Source: Geodermatophilus poikilotrophus (GTDB lineage Bacteria > Actinomycetota > Actinomycetes > Mycobacteriales > Geodermatophilaceae). Taken from it: 64,000 bases of DNA. Of the stretch, positions 1-10,139 are shown piece after piece. The notes under the pieces were generated by a model, which had not been told where the DNA came from, did no database searches, and worked only from the letters and a program-made list of their open reading frames with translations. Position numbers and translations under genes: made by a program. The stretch is from positions 756,376 through 820,375 of the forward strand of contig NZ_FOIE01000001.1 of assembly GCF_900111455.1 (NCBI RefSeq), in the 5' to 3' direction. The number at the start of each line of letters is the position of its first letter. The first letter of the stretch is position 1.

Positions 1-16
1 GCCACCGTCTCCTCCC

Positions 17-868
<852 letters not shown>

Positions 869-869
869 C

Positions 870-917
870 GGAGGACACCCTCCTCCCCGCCCTTCGTAGA
901 GGACCCGGGGCGAGGCC
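870..917. terminator. Degenerate copy of the intergenic hairpin repeat
   Basis: The gap between two convergent genes holds a shortened relative of the hairpin element seen at 8573 and 23266: GGAGGACACCCTCCTCCCC, then a CGTAG core, then GGACCCGGGGCGAGGCC. It can form a GC-rich stem and lies where a bidirectional terminator would be expected. Confidence 0.45.
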
Positions 918-922
918 GGCGC

Positions 923-1855
923 CTAGGGGATGAGGACCAGCTTGCCGTGGGTGTGGCCGGCCATCCCCTGCCGGTGCGCCTCGGCGACGTCCTCCAGCGG
1001 GAAGGTCGCCGCGACGACGACCTCCAGCCGGCCGGCGCCGGCCGCCTCGGCCAGCTCGGGCCGGGCGGCGTCCCGCAGCTGCGTGCCGGGGTCGGCGCCC
1101 GGCCCGGCGCCGAGCGCCCTGATCCCGTCGGCCGCGGCCCGGCCGAAGGCGGCGATGGTGGCGATGCGCTGCCGGTCGGCGACCAGCTCCAGGGAGACGT
1201 CGACGGCCTCGTCGCTGCCGACGAGGTCCAGCGCCGCGTCCACCCCGCCCGGGGCGAGCTCGCGCACCCGGCCGGCCAGCCCGTCGCCGTAGCGCACCGG
1301 CTCGGCGCCGAGCCGGCGCACCAGGTCGGCGCCGGCGCCGCCGACGGTGCCGATGACCCGCGCACCGCGGAGCGCCGCGAGCTGGACGGCCATCAGCCCC
1401 ACCCCGCCCGCGGCGCCGTGCACCAGCACGGTGTCGCCTTGGCCGACGCCGGTCGCGGTGAGCGCGTGCACCGCCGTGGCGCCGGTGAGCATCAGACCGG
1501 CGGCCTGCGCCCAGCCGAGCGACGCCGGCTTGGGCATCAGCGCCGTCGCGGGGACGACGAGCTCGGCGGCGTACCCGCCGGAGACCCGGAACCCGATGAC
1601 CTCGGCTCCGACGGCGAGGTCGACGTCCGGACCGACCGCGGTGACCACCCCGGACACCTCGAAGCCGAGGCGCCGCGGGAGCGCGGCCGGGTCGGTGCCG
1701 AACGCGCCGGTGTAGCTCTTCCAGTCCGCCGGGTTGACCCCGGCGGCGCGGACCTCGACCCGCGCCTGCCCGGGGCCGGGGTCGCCGACCGGCCGGTCGA
1801 CGACGGTGAGCACCTCGGGACCGCCGTAGGCGGTCGCCAGGACGACGCGCGTCAC
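923..1855 (-). CDS. NADP-dependent quinone oxidoreductase (MDR family)
   Basis: A 310-residue zinc-independent medium-chain dehydrogenase/reductase. The N-terminal GroES-like fold carries VNPADWKSYTG and GFEVSGVV. The Rossmann part has the VHGAAGGVGLMAVQLAA nucleotide-binding loop. No structural-zinc cysteines are present, as in the quinone oxidoreductase branch. The GTG start overlaps the stop of the aldehyde dehydrogenase gene by 4 bp, so the two are translated together. The substrate cannot be read from sequence; a small enone or quinone is the family default. Confidence 0.82.
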   Translation of the reverse strand: MTRVVLATAYGGPEVLTVVDRPVGDPGPGQARVEVRAAGVNPADWKSYTGAFGTDPAALPRRLGFEVSGVVTAVGPDVDLAVGAEVIGFRVSGGYAAELVVPATALMPKPASLGWAQAAGLMLTGATAVHALTATGVGQGDTVLVHGAAGGVGLMAVQLAALRGARVIGTVGGAGADLVRRLGAEPVRYGDGLAGRVRELAPGGVDAALDLVGSDEAVDVSLELVADRQRIATIAAFGRAAADGIRALGAGPGADPGTQLRDAARPELAEAAGAGRLEVVVAATFPLEDVAEAHRQGMAGHTHGKLVLIP

Positions 1856-3276
1856 TCGGACGCGGCGGCGGCGGTGTCCCCCTCGCCCTGCTGGGCGCTG
1901 GGCGGGCCGATCCAGACGGTCTTGGCGTTGCAGAACTCGTACATGCCCACCTCGGTCAGCTCCCGGCCGTAGCCGCTCTGCTTGACCCCGCCGAAGGGCA
2001 GCTCCGGGTAGCTGGTGGTCATCCCGTTGACGAACGCCATGCCCGACTGGATGTCGCGGATGAACCGCAGCCGCTCGCCCTGGTCCTCGCTCCACAGGTT
2101 GGAGCCCAGGCCGTAGACGTGCTCGTTGGCCAGCCGGATCGCCTCGTCCAGGTCGGCCACGGTGTGCAGCGCGGCGACCGGGCCGAACACCTCCTCCGAC
2201 CAGATGCCCATCTCCGGGGTCACGTCGGTCACCAGGGTCGGCTCGTAGAACCAGCCGGGCCGGTCGACCCGCTTCCCGCCGGTGACGACGGTGGCGCCCT
2301 TCTCGACGGCGTCGGCCACGTAGCGCTCGACGTCCTCCCGGCCGGACTCGGTGGCCAGCGGGCCGACCTTGGTCCCCTCGTCCATCGGGTCGCCCACGGT
2401 CAGGGCGGCCATCTTCTCGGCGAACAGCCGGGTGAACTCCTCGGCGACGTCGGCGTGCACGAAGAAGCGCTTGGCGGCGATGCAGCTCTGCCCGTTGTTC
2501 TGGCAGCGCGCGGTGACCGCGACCTCCGCGGCCCGGTCCAGGTCGGCCGAGGGCATGACGATGAACGGGTCCGACCCACCCAGCTCCAGCACGGTCTTCT
2601 TCAGCGCGTCCCCGGCGACCGTGGCCACCGCCTGACCGGCAGCATTGCTCCCGGTCAGCGTCGCAGCCACCACCCGGTCGTCGCGCAGCACCGCCTCCAC
2701 CTGTCCCGACCCGATGAGCAGGGTCTGGAAGACGTCGTCGGGGAACCCGGCCTTGCGGAACAGCTCCTCCAGGTACAGCGCCGTCTGCGGCACGTTGGAC
2801 GCGTGCTTGAGCAGCCCGACGTTGCCGGCCATCAGCGCCGGGGCGGCGAACCGCATCGCCTGCCACAGCGGGAAGTTCCACGGCATGACCGCCAGCACCA
2901 CACCCAGCGGCTGGTGCACGACGTAGGCCTCGACCGCGCCGACCGCCTGCGCGTCGGCCGGCTGGGGCTGCAGCATCTGCTCGCCGTGCTCGGCGTAGTA
3001 GCGCAGCGCCTTGGCGCACTTGCCGACCTCCGCCTGCGCCGAGGCCAGCGTCTTGCCCATCTCGGTGGTCATCAGCTCCGCGACGCTCTTGGCGTCGGCG
3101 TCCAGCACGTCGGCGGCGGCCCGCAGCCAGCCGGCCCGCTGCTGCGGGGTGGTCAGCCGGTAGCGGTCGAAGGCGGCCGCGGCCCGGGCGATCCGCTCCT
3201 CGACCGCGTCGTCGGACAGCGGCTCGAAGGTCTGGAGCGTCTCGCCGGTGGCGGGGTTGACCGTGGCGATGGCCAT
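1852..3276 (-). CDS. NAD(P)-dependent aldehyde dehydrogenase, succinate-semialdehyde type
   Basis: A 474-residue aldehyde dehydrogenase. It opens with ATVNPATGE, carries the catalytic glutamate in LELGGSDPF and the nucleophilic cysteine in [13 protein letters not shown], and ends with an SGYGREL segment. Length and motifs fit the succinate-semialdehyde dehydrogenase (GabD-like) group, which oxidises succinate semialdehyde to succinate. The ATG at 3276 has a GAGAGGAC ribosome site upstream. Its stop overlaps the quinone oxidoreductase start. No GABA transaminase is in the window, so the physiological aldehyde is open. Confidence 0.88.
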   Translation of the reverse strand: MAIATVNPATGETLQTFEPLSDDAVEERIARAAAAFDRYRLTTPQQRAGWLRAAADVLDADAKSVAELMTTEMGKTLASAQAEVGKCAKALRYYAEHGEQMLQPQPADAQAVGAVEAYVVHQPLGVVLAVMPWNFPLWQAMRFAAPALMAGNVGLLKHASNVPQTALYLEELFRKAGFPDDVFQTLLIGSGQVEAVLRDDRVVAATLTGSNAAGQAVATVAGDALKKTVLELGGSDPFIVMPSADLDRAAEVAVTARCQNNGQSCIAAKRFFVHADVAEEFTRLFAEKMAALTVGDPMDEGTKVGPLATESGREDVERYVADAVEKGATVVTGGKRVDRPGWFYEPTLVTDVTPEMGIWSEEVFGPVAALHTVADLDEAIRLANEHVYGLGSNLWSEDQGERLRFIRDIQSGMAFVNGMTTSYPELPFGGVKQSGYGRELTEVGMYEFCNAKTVWIGPPSAQQGEGDTAAAASE

Positions 3277-3323
3277 GGGCGGCGTCCTCTCTCGGGTGCG
3301 GGGCCTCCGGTGCCCCGCGCACG

Positions 3324-4412
3324 TCAACTCTGTCGCTCCTGGGCGTTCCCCGCGCCGGTCGCGGGCACACCCGCCGCACCCGCGAGGACGGCGAACGTCC
3401 GGCGGGCCATGAGGTCGGCGTCGAAGGCGTCGGTCGCCCGGACCCGCGCCCGCCGTCCCAGCTCGGCCCGCCCGCCCGGGTCCGCGAGCAGGCCGGCCAG
3501 GGCGGCGGCGAGCGCTCCGGCGTCCCCCGGCGGGACGACGACGGCGTCCCGGCCGACCGCGACCGCGACGTCCCCCACGTCGGTGGCCACGCAGGGCAGC
3601 CCCTCGGCCATGGCCTCCAGCAGCACCAGGGGCAACGCCTCGTGGCGGGAGGACAGGCAGAACAGGTCGAGCCCGGCGAGGAAACCGCGCACGTCGTCGA
3701 CGAAGCCGCAGAAGGTGACCGGCAGACCCGCGGCCGCGGCGCGCAGCCGGTCGCCGTCGCGCCCCTCGCCGCCGACCACCACCTCGACCGGCACGCCGGC
3801 GTCGGTCAGCGACCGGACGGCGTCGATCAGCACGTCGAAGCCCTTCTGCGCGGTGAGCCGGCCCAGCCCGCCGACCCGCGGCACCGTCCGCCCGGCCGGT
3901 CCGGCCGGATCGGCGGGCAGGTCGACGCCGTTCGGGACGACGTGGACCCGGTCGGCGGGCACCGCCAGGTCGGCTCCCAGCTGCTCCCGCGCACCGGCGG
4001 CCGGGGTGAGGACGGCGGCCATCCGCCCGTACAGCCCGGCCACCCGCGCGCGGAACCCCCCCGCTCCGGCGTCGCCCGGCAGGTGCAGGACGCCGACCGT
4101 GGGCGCCACCTCGAGCGCCGCCGCCACCGCCGCGGCGTTGGAGCCGGGGTCGACGAGGTTGACCAGCACCACGTCCGGGCGCTGCGCGGCCAGCGCGTCC
4201 CGCACCGCCGGTGCGACGGCGGTGTGCCGGGCCAGCGGGACGAGGGCCAGCCGGCCGGGTGGAACCACGGGCGCGAAGCGCCCGGCGAGCGGCTCGGCGC
4301 AGACCAGCGACGCCGCCCAGCCCAGCCCGCCGGCCCGGCGCAGCAGGGAGGTCAGGTAGACCTCGGCGCCGCCCCAGTTCTCGGAGTCGCAGACCAGCGA
4401 GACCCGGTTCAC
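3324..4412 (-). CDS. Glycosyltransferase family 4
   Basis: A 362-residue GT-B retaining glycosyltransferase. The N-terminal domain starts with the SLVCDSENWGGAEVYL acceptor-side motif. The C-terminal nucleotide-sugar domain carries GRLTAQKGFDVLI, FCGFVDDV and the donor-binding E-x7-E stretch LSSRHEALPLVLLEAMAEG. The GTG start overlaps the stop of the upstream GT9 gene by 4 bp, so both act in one unit, probably extending a cell-envelope glycan. Donor and acceptor are unknown. Confidence 0.88.
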   Translation of the reverse strand: MNRVSLVCDSENWGGAEVYLTSLLRRAGGLGWAASLVCAEPLAGRFAPVVPPGRLALVPLARHTAVAPAVRDALAAQRPDVVLVNLVDPGSNAAAVAAALEVAPTVGVLHLPGDAGAGGFRARVAGLYGRMAAVLTPAAGAREQLGADLAVPADRVHVVPNGVDLPADPAGPAGRTVPRVGGLGRLTAQKGFDVLIDAVRSLTDAGVPVEVVVGGEGRDGDRLRAAAAGLPVTFCGFVDDVRGFLAGLDLFCLSSRHEALPLVLLEAMAEGLPCVATDVGDVAVAVGRDAVVVPPGDAGALAAALAGLLADPGGRAELGRRARVRATDAFDADLMARRTFAVLAGAAGVPATGAGNAQERQS

Positions 4413-5497
4413 GCGCCGGCACCGACCAGCTCGCGGGCCGCGGCGAGCACGTCCCTGGTCCGCACCGAGTCGGCGCAGCGGAAGTCGATCGGGCAGACCA
4501 GGTGCGGGCACGGCGCGCACGGCACGTCGGCCACCAGCGCGCGGTGCCGCGGACCGGGGTGCGCCCAGCGGACCGGGTCGCCGGGCAGGAAGACGGTGAC
4601 GCTGCGGGCGCCGACGGCGGCGGCCAGGTGCGCGGTGCCGGTGTCGTTGCCGACCAGCACGGCGGCGTCGCGCAGCAGCGCGGCCAGCCCGCCGAGGCTG
4701 GTCGCGCCGGTCAGGTCGACCGCCGGGGCCCGCATCGCGGCCACCACCGCCGCGCCGACCGCCCGCTCCCCCGGTCCGCCGGTGACGACCACGACCAGCC
4801 CGTCGGCGGCCAGCGCGTCGCCCACCGCGGCGTACCGCTCGACCGGCCACCTGCGGGTCGGCGACGAGGCGCCCGGGTGCAGGACGGCGTAGCCGCCGGG
4901 CACCAGGCCCGCGCGGTCCAGCGTCGCCGCGTGCTCGGCCTCGTCGGCGGGCGTGGACGGGAAGGCCATCTCGGGCGGGCCGGCCGGCGGGAGGCCGAGG
5001 TGCTCGAACAGCCGGGTGTGCCGCTCGGCCTCGTGCAGGTGCAGCGGATAGCGCAGGTGCAGGTGCTCCGTGCCGCGCGGCGGCGCCCAGCCGGTCGGGG
5101 CGAACCCGCCGACCAGCCGGGCGCCCAGGGCGGCGGTGACCCGGTTGGCCCCGGGCCGGTCGCCGTACACCTGCAGCGCCAGGTCGAAGCGCCGCTCGGC
5201 CGCCGCCGCGGTGAACGCCGCCCACGCCGCCGGGTCCGGCTCGCGGCCCGGTGGGCGGTCGGGGACGTCGTCCGCCCCGGGGAAGGGCAGCAGCTCGTCG
5301 ACGGCGTCCCCCATCCGCTCCACGACCGCGGCGGTCTCGGGCCAGGTGACCAGGCTGACCGCCAGGTCCGGACGGGCGGCGCGCAGCCGGCGCAGGGCCG
5401 GCAGGGAGCAGAGCAGGTCGCCCAGGCCCACGCGCAGCCGCACCAGGGCCACCCGGCGCACCGACGGGTCGGCGAGGAGGGCGGTCACCTGCGGCAT
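4409..5497 (-). CDS. Glycosyltransferase family 9 (heptosyltransferase-like)
   Basis: A 362-residue member of the ADP-heptose transferase superfamily. The N-terminus has LVRLRVGLGDLLCSLPALR, the ADP-sugar side has VLHPGASSPTRRWP and VGNDTGTAHLAAAVGA, and the C-terminal CAPCPHLVCPIDFRC cysteine cluster is common in GT9 proteins. Actinobacteria lack lipopolysaccharide, so the glycan is more likely a wall polysaccharide or glycolipid. It is the first gene of a two-gene unit, diverging from the GT4 gene at 5582 with 84 bp between. Confidence 0.88.
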   Translation of the reverse strand: MPQVTALLADPSVRRVALVRLRVGLGDLLCSLPALRRLRAARPDLAVSLVTWPETAAVVERMGDAVDELLPFPGADDVPDRPPGREPDPAAWAAFTAAAAERRFDLALQVYGDRPGANRVTAALGARLVGGFAPTGWAPPRGTEHLHLRYPLHLHEAERHTRLFEHLGLPPAGPPEMAFPSTPADEAEHAATLDRAGLVPGGYAVLHPGASSPTRRWPVERYAAVGDALAADGLVVVVTGGPGERAVGAAVVAAMRAPAVDLTGATSLGGLAALLRDAAVLVGNDTGTAHLAAAVGARSVTVFLPGDPVRWAHPGPRHRALVADVPCAPCPHLVCPIDFRCADSVRTRDVLAAARELVGAGA

Positions 5498-5581
5498 CTT
5501 CCCCGGCGGCGACGCCGCCGCAACTCTGCTCTACTGCGGGTCCTGCCGATGTGGCTGGAGTCGGTCCAACCCGGAGGTCCC

Positions 5582-6769
5582 GTGCACCCCGCCCACGTGC
5601 TGCGGCTGTGCAGCGTGTTCGAGCCCGTGCGGGTCGACGGACGGTCCGCGCGCTACGACCCGATCGGCGGCATGCAGAACCACACCGCCACGCTGACCCG
5701 CTGCCTGGACGCCCAGGGGCACGCGCAGACGGTGGTCACCTCGCGGCTGGCCGGCCGGCGCGGCGTCACCCGGCTCGACCGCTCCGCCGTCGTGCACCGC
5801 ACCGGCCTGCCGGTGCCACGGCTGCGCCAGCTGTGGGCGCTGGACGCGCTGCGCGTCGTCCTGCGGCGGCCCGCCCGGCCGGTCGACGTCGTGCACGCCC
5901 ACCAGGGCGAGGACCTCGCCACCCTGCCGCTGGCCCGCCTCGCCGCGCGCAGGCACCGCTGCCCGCTGGTGGTGACCGTGCACTGCAGCGTGGGACACAC
6001 GCTGACCGGCCGGGGTCCGCGCACCCGGCTGCTGCGGGCGCTCGGCGGGGCGGTCGAGCGCTCCGTGCTGCGCCGGGCCGACGCCGTCGTCGTCCTCACC
6101 GACCGGACGGCGGCCGCGCTGGCCGCCGACGGGGTGCCGGCGGAGCGGGTCAGCACCATCCCGTCGGGGTTCGACCCGCGCCTGTTCGGCGGCGGCTCCC
6201 CCGACGTGTTCCCGTCCGCGCGCCGCCCCCGGATCGGCTACGTCGGCCGGCTCGCCCCGCAGAAGCGCGCCGACCGGCTGGTCGAGGCCTTCGGCCGGAT
6301 GCGCGAGCCGGCGTCCCTCGTGGTCGTCGGTGACGGCCCGGACCGCGAGCGGGTGCACGCGCTGGCGACCGGCCACCCGCGGGTGCACCTCTCCGGGTTC
6401 GTCGAGCACACCGCGGTCCCGGCCGTGCTGGCCTCGCTCGACGTCCTGGTGCTGCCCTCGGCCTACGAGGAGATGGGCTCGGTGCTGACCGAGGCCCTGG
6501 CCTCGGGGCTGCCCGTGGTCGCCAGCGACGTCGGCGGCATCCCGGAGGTGGTGCACCACGGCGTCACCGGGCTGCTCGTGCCGCCCGGGGACGTCGACGC
6601 GCTGGCCGCGGCGCTGGACCGGCTGGCCGCCGACGACGGGCTGCGGGCCCGGCTGGCGGCGGGCGCGCTGGCCCGGGCCGCCGAGTACGCGTGGCCCCGG
6701 CTGGCCGCGCGGGTGGCGTCGGTCTACGCACGGGTGCGGCAGGAGGACGCGCTGGAGGCGGTGGCGTGA
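5582..6769 (+). CDS. Glycosyltransferase family 4
   Basis: A 395-residue GT4 enzyme. It begins with LRLCSVFEP, has the acceptor-loop IGGMQNHTATL, and in the C-terminal half GYVGRLAPQKRADRLVEAF, HLSGFVEH and SAYEEMGSVLTEALASGLP, the E-x7-E donor motif. GTG at 5582 is chosen because GGAGG lies five bases upstream; in-frame sequence further left overlaps the GT9 gene on the other strand and is not protein-like. Its stop overlaps the next glycosyltransferase by 4 bp. Confidence 0.87.
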   Translation: MHPAHVLRLCSVFEPVRVDGRSARYDPIGGMQNHTATLTRCLDAQGHAQTVVTSRLAGRRGVTRLDRSAVVHRTGLPVPRLRQLWALDALRVVLRRPARPVDVVHAHQGEDLATLPLARLAARRHRCPLVVTVHCSVGHTLTGRGPRTRLLRALGGAVERSVLRRADAVVVLTDRTAAALAADGVPAERVSTIPSGFDPRLFGGGSPDVFPSARRPRIGYVGRLAPQKRADRLVEAFGRMREPASLVVVGDGPDRERVHALATGHPRVHLSGFVEHTAVPAVLASLDVLVLPSAYEEMGSVLTEALASGLPVVASDVGGIPEVVHHGVTGLLVPPGDVDALAAALDRLAADDGLRARLAAGALARAAEYAWPRLAARVASVYARVRQEDALEAVA

Positions 6770-8568
6770 CGGCGGTCGGCGTGCTCGTTCCCGTGTACGA
6801 CCAGGCCGCGTTCCTGCCCCGCGCGCTGGAGGGGCTGCTCGCCCAGGACCTCGCCGACTGGACGGCGCTGGTGCTCGACGACGGCTCGACGGACGCCTCC
6901 GCGGTGGCCGACGTGGTGCGCGGGCTGGGCGACCCCCGGCTGCGGCTGCTGCGCCGGCCGGCCAACCGAGGGCTCGGCGCGACGCTGAACTCCGGGCTCG
7001 ACGCGCTGGACACCCCGCTCGTCGCCTACCTCCCGGCCGACGACGGCTGGTCGCCCGGCCACCTCGCCGCGCTGCTGCGGTGCCTGGCCGAGCCGGACGT
7101 CGTCCTGGCGCGGTCCGGCCTGGCCGAGCCCTCGGACACCGCGTACGAGCAGCTGGTGCAGGTGGCGCACCGGGTCACCGCCGACCGGTGGACCGAGCGG
7201 GCCGAGCTGGAGAGCGACGACCTCGGCCGGCTGATGTGGGACCGGCTGCGGGCCCGCGGGCGGACGGCGGACACCGGCCGCGTCACCTGCTCCTGGACCC
7301 GCCACCCCGGCCAGCGGTCGGCCGCCCTGCGGGAGTCGCGGGACGGCGGGCTCAACGTCTTCCGCAGCCGCTACCGGGTGCGCGAGCCGCTGCGCTTCGC
7401 CTCCTCGGACGGCGGGGAGGTCGACGAGGTCGCCCGCTACGCGCGGTTCCGGTCGCGGTCGTACCCGCCGGCCGCGGACGGGCTGTCGGTGCTGCTGGTC
7501 GGCGAGCTGGCGCTCAACCCGGAGCGGGTCCTGGCGCTGGCCGGGCGCGGGCACTCCCTCACCGGGTTGTGGACCACGAGCGGCCTGGGTGACTCGACCG
7601 TTGGCCCGCTGCCGTTCGGGCACGTCCCCGACCTCGACCGCGACCGGTGGCGCGACGCCGTCCGGGAACGGGCGCCCGACGTGGTGTGGGCGCAGCTGAA
7701 CTGGCGGGCGGTGCCCCTGGCGCACGCGGTGCAGTCGGCGTTCCCCGAGCTGCCGTTCGTGTGGACGTTCAAGGAGGCGCCGCAGCGCAGCACCGTCCGC
7801 GGCGAGTGGCCGCTGCTGGCCGAGCTGGTGTGCCGCGCCGACGCGTCGCTGTTCGCCACCGAGGAGGAGCGCGACTGGTTCGCGCTGGCGCTGTCCGGCC
7901 GGGTCGACCCGGCCCGGCTCGGGGTGCTGGACGGCGACCTGCCCGCGCGCGACTGGCTCGACGCCCCGCTCACGCCCAGGCTCTCCGACCACGACGGGCA
8001 GCCGCACACCGTCGTCGCGGGCCGGCCGTCCGGGCTGGACCTCGACTGGGTGCTGGCCCTGGCGGCGCGCGGCGTGCACACCCACCTCTACGGGCAGGTC
8101 CGGGCGCCGGGACCGAAGGGCTCGTGGACCGGCTGGCTGGACGCCGCGCTCACCGCCGCGCCCGGGTTCGTGCACCTGCACCCGCCGGTGGGGCCGGAGG
8201 CCTGGGTGCGCGAGCTGTCGCGGTACGACGCCGGGTGGCTGCACCGCTTCGACAGCGCCAACGACGGCGACCTGCGGCGGGCGACCTGGGACGACCTCAA
8301 CTCCCCCGCCCGGCTGCCGGTCTACCTGACCGCCGGGCTGCCGCTGCTGCAGCAGGCCAACCCGGGGTCGCTGGTGTCGGTGGAGCGGGTGCTGCGCCGC
8401 GACGGCACCGGGCTGTTCTACCGGGACGCCGACGACGTGGCCGCCGTCCTGGCCGGTGAGCTGGCCGCGCGGCGGGGTGCGACGGCGGCGCTGGCGGCGC
8501 GGGAGCAGCACACCTTCGACGCGCACGCCGATCGCGTCGTGGACCTGTTCCGGTCGGTCGCCCGCTGA
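6766..8568 (+). CDS. Bimodular glycosyltransferase (GT2 plus GT-B-like domain)
   Basis: A 600-residue protein of two parts. Residues 1-230 are a GT2 (GT-A) domain with VLVPVYDQAAFLPRALEGL, LVLDDGSTD and a YLPADDGWSP segment that supplies the metal-binding Asp residues. From about 240 on comes a second, GT-B-like half (VLLVGELALNPERVL, then YLTAGLPLLQQANPG near the end) resembling the sugar-binding domain of glycan transferases. It is coupled to the upstream GT4 gene through a GTGA overlap. One protein may therefore add two sugars, or the second half may be non-catalytic. Confidence 0.78.
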   Translation: MTAVGVLVPVYDQAAFLPRALEGLLAQDLADWTALVLDDGSTDASAVADVVRGLGDPRLRLLRRPANRGLGATLNSGLDALDTPLVAYLPADDGWSPGHLAALLRCLAEPDVVLARSGLAEPSDTAYEQLVQVAHRVTADRWTERAELESDDLGRLMWDRLRARGRTADTGRVTCSWTRHPGQRSAALRESRDGGLNVFRSRYRVREPLRFASSDGGEVDEVARYARFRSRSYPPAADGLSVLLVGELALNPERVLALAGRGHSLTGLWTTSGLGDSTVGPLPFGHVPDLDRDRWRDAVRERAPDVVWAQLNWRAVPLAHAVQSAFPELPFVWTFKEAPQRSTVRGEWPLLAELVCRADASLFATEEERDWFALALSGRVDPARLGVLDGDLPARDWLDAPLTPRLSDHDGQPHTVVAGRPSGLDLDWVLALAARGVHTHLYGQVRAPGPKGSWTGWLDAALTAAPGFVHLHPPVGPEAWVRELSRYDAGWLHRFDSANDGDLRRATWDDLNSPARLPVYLTAGLPLLQQANPGSLVSVERVLRRDGTGLFYRDADDVAAVLAGELAARRGATAALAAREQHTFDAHADRVVDLFRSVAR

Positions 8569-8572
8569 GGGA

Positions 8573-8640
8573 GGACCCCGTCCTCCCCACCCCTCGCAGG
8601 CTCGGGGCGGGACCCGGGACGGGGCCGACGGGGCCCTGCA
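8573..8640. repeat. Intergenic hairpin repeat, terminator-like
   Basis: After the glycosyltransferase stop comes a GC-rich element: GGACCCCGTCCTCCCCACCC, a CGCAGGCTC core, then GGGGCGGGACCCGGGACGGGG. The outer CCCCGTCC/GGGACGGGG and inner arms pair into a long stem. A near-identical copy lies at 23266-23334, reversed relatives at 44587-44645, and a short relative at 870. All follow gene ends. Confidence 0.7.
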
Positions 8641-8707
8641 GGCAGGCCGGTGTCCGGCTCGTCCTGGCGGGCTTCGTCCTGTCGGACCCCCGGCCTACCG
8701 TCGCGGC

Positions 8708-9505
8708 GTGTCGATGGAGCTGCGGTGGGCGGTGACCGACGGGCCGGCCGGGACCGCTGCGGTCGCGCTGCCCGAGGACCGGGCCGCCGTCCGCGCGCTC
8801 GGCCTGCACCGCAGCGGCGGCTTCTGGTGCTCCCGGGAGGCCGGTGGGTGCGGCGGCCGGCTCGTCCTGGAGGTCCGGGAGGGTTCCCGGCCGCACTTCC
8901 GCCACTGCGGTGACGTGCGCTGCGCCCTCACCGGGTCCGACGCCGGGCCGGCGTACGACCACCTCCGCCACCGGCGCGCGGTGGCGGCGTGGCTGGCCGC
9001 GCAGGGGTTCCGGCCGCGGATCGAGGAGGTCCCGGGTCCGCCCGGGAGCGGCGGCCTGCACGTCGTCGTGGCGGAGGTCGGCGCCGTGGTGGAGGTGCAG
9101 CTGTCACCGCTGCCGGACACCGCTTGGCGCGAGCGCGACGACCGGTACCGGAGGCGGGTCCGGCACGTGACCTGGCTGTACGGACCCGCGGCCGGGTCGG
9201 CAGCGGACACCGAGCTGGCCGTGCGCGGCGTGGCCTACGCGGTGCGCCGGCACAACACGGGCCTGCTGGTCGGCGTCCGCGACGTCGACGGCGGTACGCG
9301 CTGGGTGCGGCTCGGCGCCTGCCGCCTCACCGCCGACGGGTTCGAGGCCCCGGGCGCCGCGGAGGCCCGGGCACTGCACGCCCGGCGCGCGGCCGACCGG
9401 CGGGACGCGGCACGACGGGCTGCCCGGTGCGCGGAGCGGGCGGCGCAGGGGACACGGGACCACCCCCGGGTCGAGGCACCACCCCTCCTCCCGTTCCCGG
9501 CGTAG
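8708..9505 (+). CDS. CoiA-like nuclease-fold protein
   Basis: A 265-residue protein with features of the competence protein CoiA family (PF06054). These are a cysteine-containing zinc-finger-like strip (FWCSREAGGCGGRL), then RPHFRHCGDV matching the family's HFaH element, and the VEVQLSPL core equivalent to the nuclease E-x-Q motif in which Glu and Gln are catalytic. The C-terminus is a basic Ala/Arg helix. GTG 8708 is chosen over ATG 8714 because both keep the domain; the choice is uncertain. No competence genes lie nearby, so a DNA-processing role is only inferred. Confidence 0.62.
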   Translation: MSMELRWAVTDGPAGTAAVALPEDRAAVRALGLHRSGGFWCSREAGGCGGRLVLEVREGSRPHFRHCGDVRCALTGSDAGPAYDHLRHRRAVAAWLAAQGFRPRIEEVPGPPGSGGLHVVVAEVGAVVEVQLSPLPDTAWRERDDRYRRRVRHVTWLYGPAAGSAADTELAVRGVAYAVRRHNTGLLVGVRDVDGGTRWVRLGACRLTADGFEAPGAAEARALHARRAADRRDAARRAARCAERAAQGTRDHPRVEAPPLLPFPA

Positions 9506-9518
9506 CGGGCGGCCGCGG

Positions 9519-10040
9519 CTACTCGCCGGTGGCTCCGTCGAGGGCCTCGCGGAGCAGGTCGGCGTGGCCGTTGTGCCGGGCGTACTCCTCGACCAGGTGG
9601 AGCAGGATCCAGCGCAGCGAGAACTCGTCGTCGCGGCCCCACGGCCGGTCGGCGGTGTCGAGCGGGAGCTGGTCGACCACCTTGGCGACCGCGTCGGCGA
9701 CGGCGTGCCAGGTCGCCCAGGCGGTGTCGACGTCCTCCTGCGTGACGGTCGCGGGGTCGACCCGGAACTGCTCGTCGCAGTCCCGGACCACGTCCGGCCA
9801 CACGTCGTACGGCAGCCCGCCGAAGCCGACCAGCCAGCCGGTCTCGACGGCCGCGAGGTGGCGCACCATGCCGAGCAGGGTGAGGTCGGAGGTGGCGACG
9901 GCGCGGGTCGCCAGCTGCCGCGGCGAGAGCCCCGCGCACTTCCACGCCAGCGTCTGCCGCTGGAAGTCCAGGAACCCGGTCAGCAGCGGGACCTCGTCCC
10001 CGACCAGTGGGGCCTCGGTGCGGTCGTCCTCGGGCGTCAC
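9519..10040 (-). CDS. DinB-family (DUF664) protein
   Basis: A 173-residue four-helix-bundle protein of the DinB/DUF664 type. The metal-binding histidines appear as MVRHLAAVETGW and, at the C-terminal helix, ILLHLVEEYARHNGHADLL. Members are mycothiol- or bacillithiol-dependent transferases or remain uncharacterised. GTG 10040 is preferred because GGAGG sits five bases upstream; a longer reading adds a proline-rich tail with no homology signal. Stands alone, convergent with the CoiA-like gene. Confidence 0.78.
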   Translation of the reverse strand: MTPEDDRTEAPLVGDEVPLLTGFLDFQRQTLAWKCAGLSPRQLATRAVATSDLTLLGMVRHLAAVETGWLVGFGGLPYDVWPDVVRDCDEQFRVDPATVTQEDVDTAWATWHAVADAVAKVVDQLPLDTADRPWGRDDEFSLRWILLHLVEEYARHNGHADLLREALDGATGE

Positions 10041-10139
10041 CACCACCTCCTCGTCCGGCGTCTGCGGCGGCAGTCTGCCGCATGCAGCCCGGGGCGCCGG
10101 CGGTCGTCCTGCGGTGTCCGTGCGCACCGGCGACGGGCG

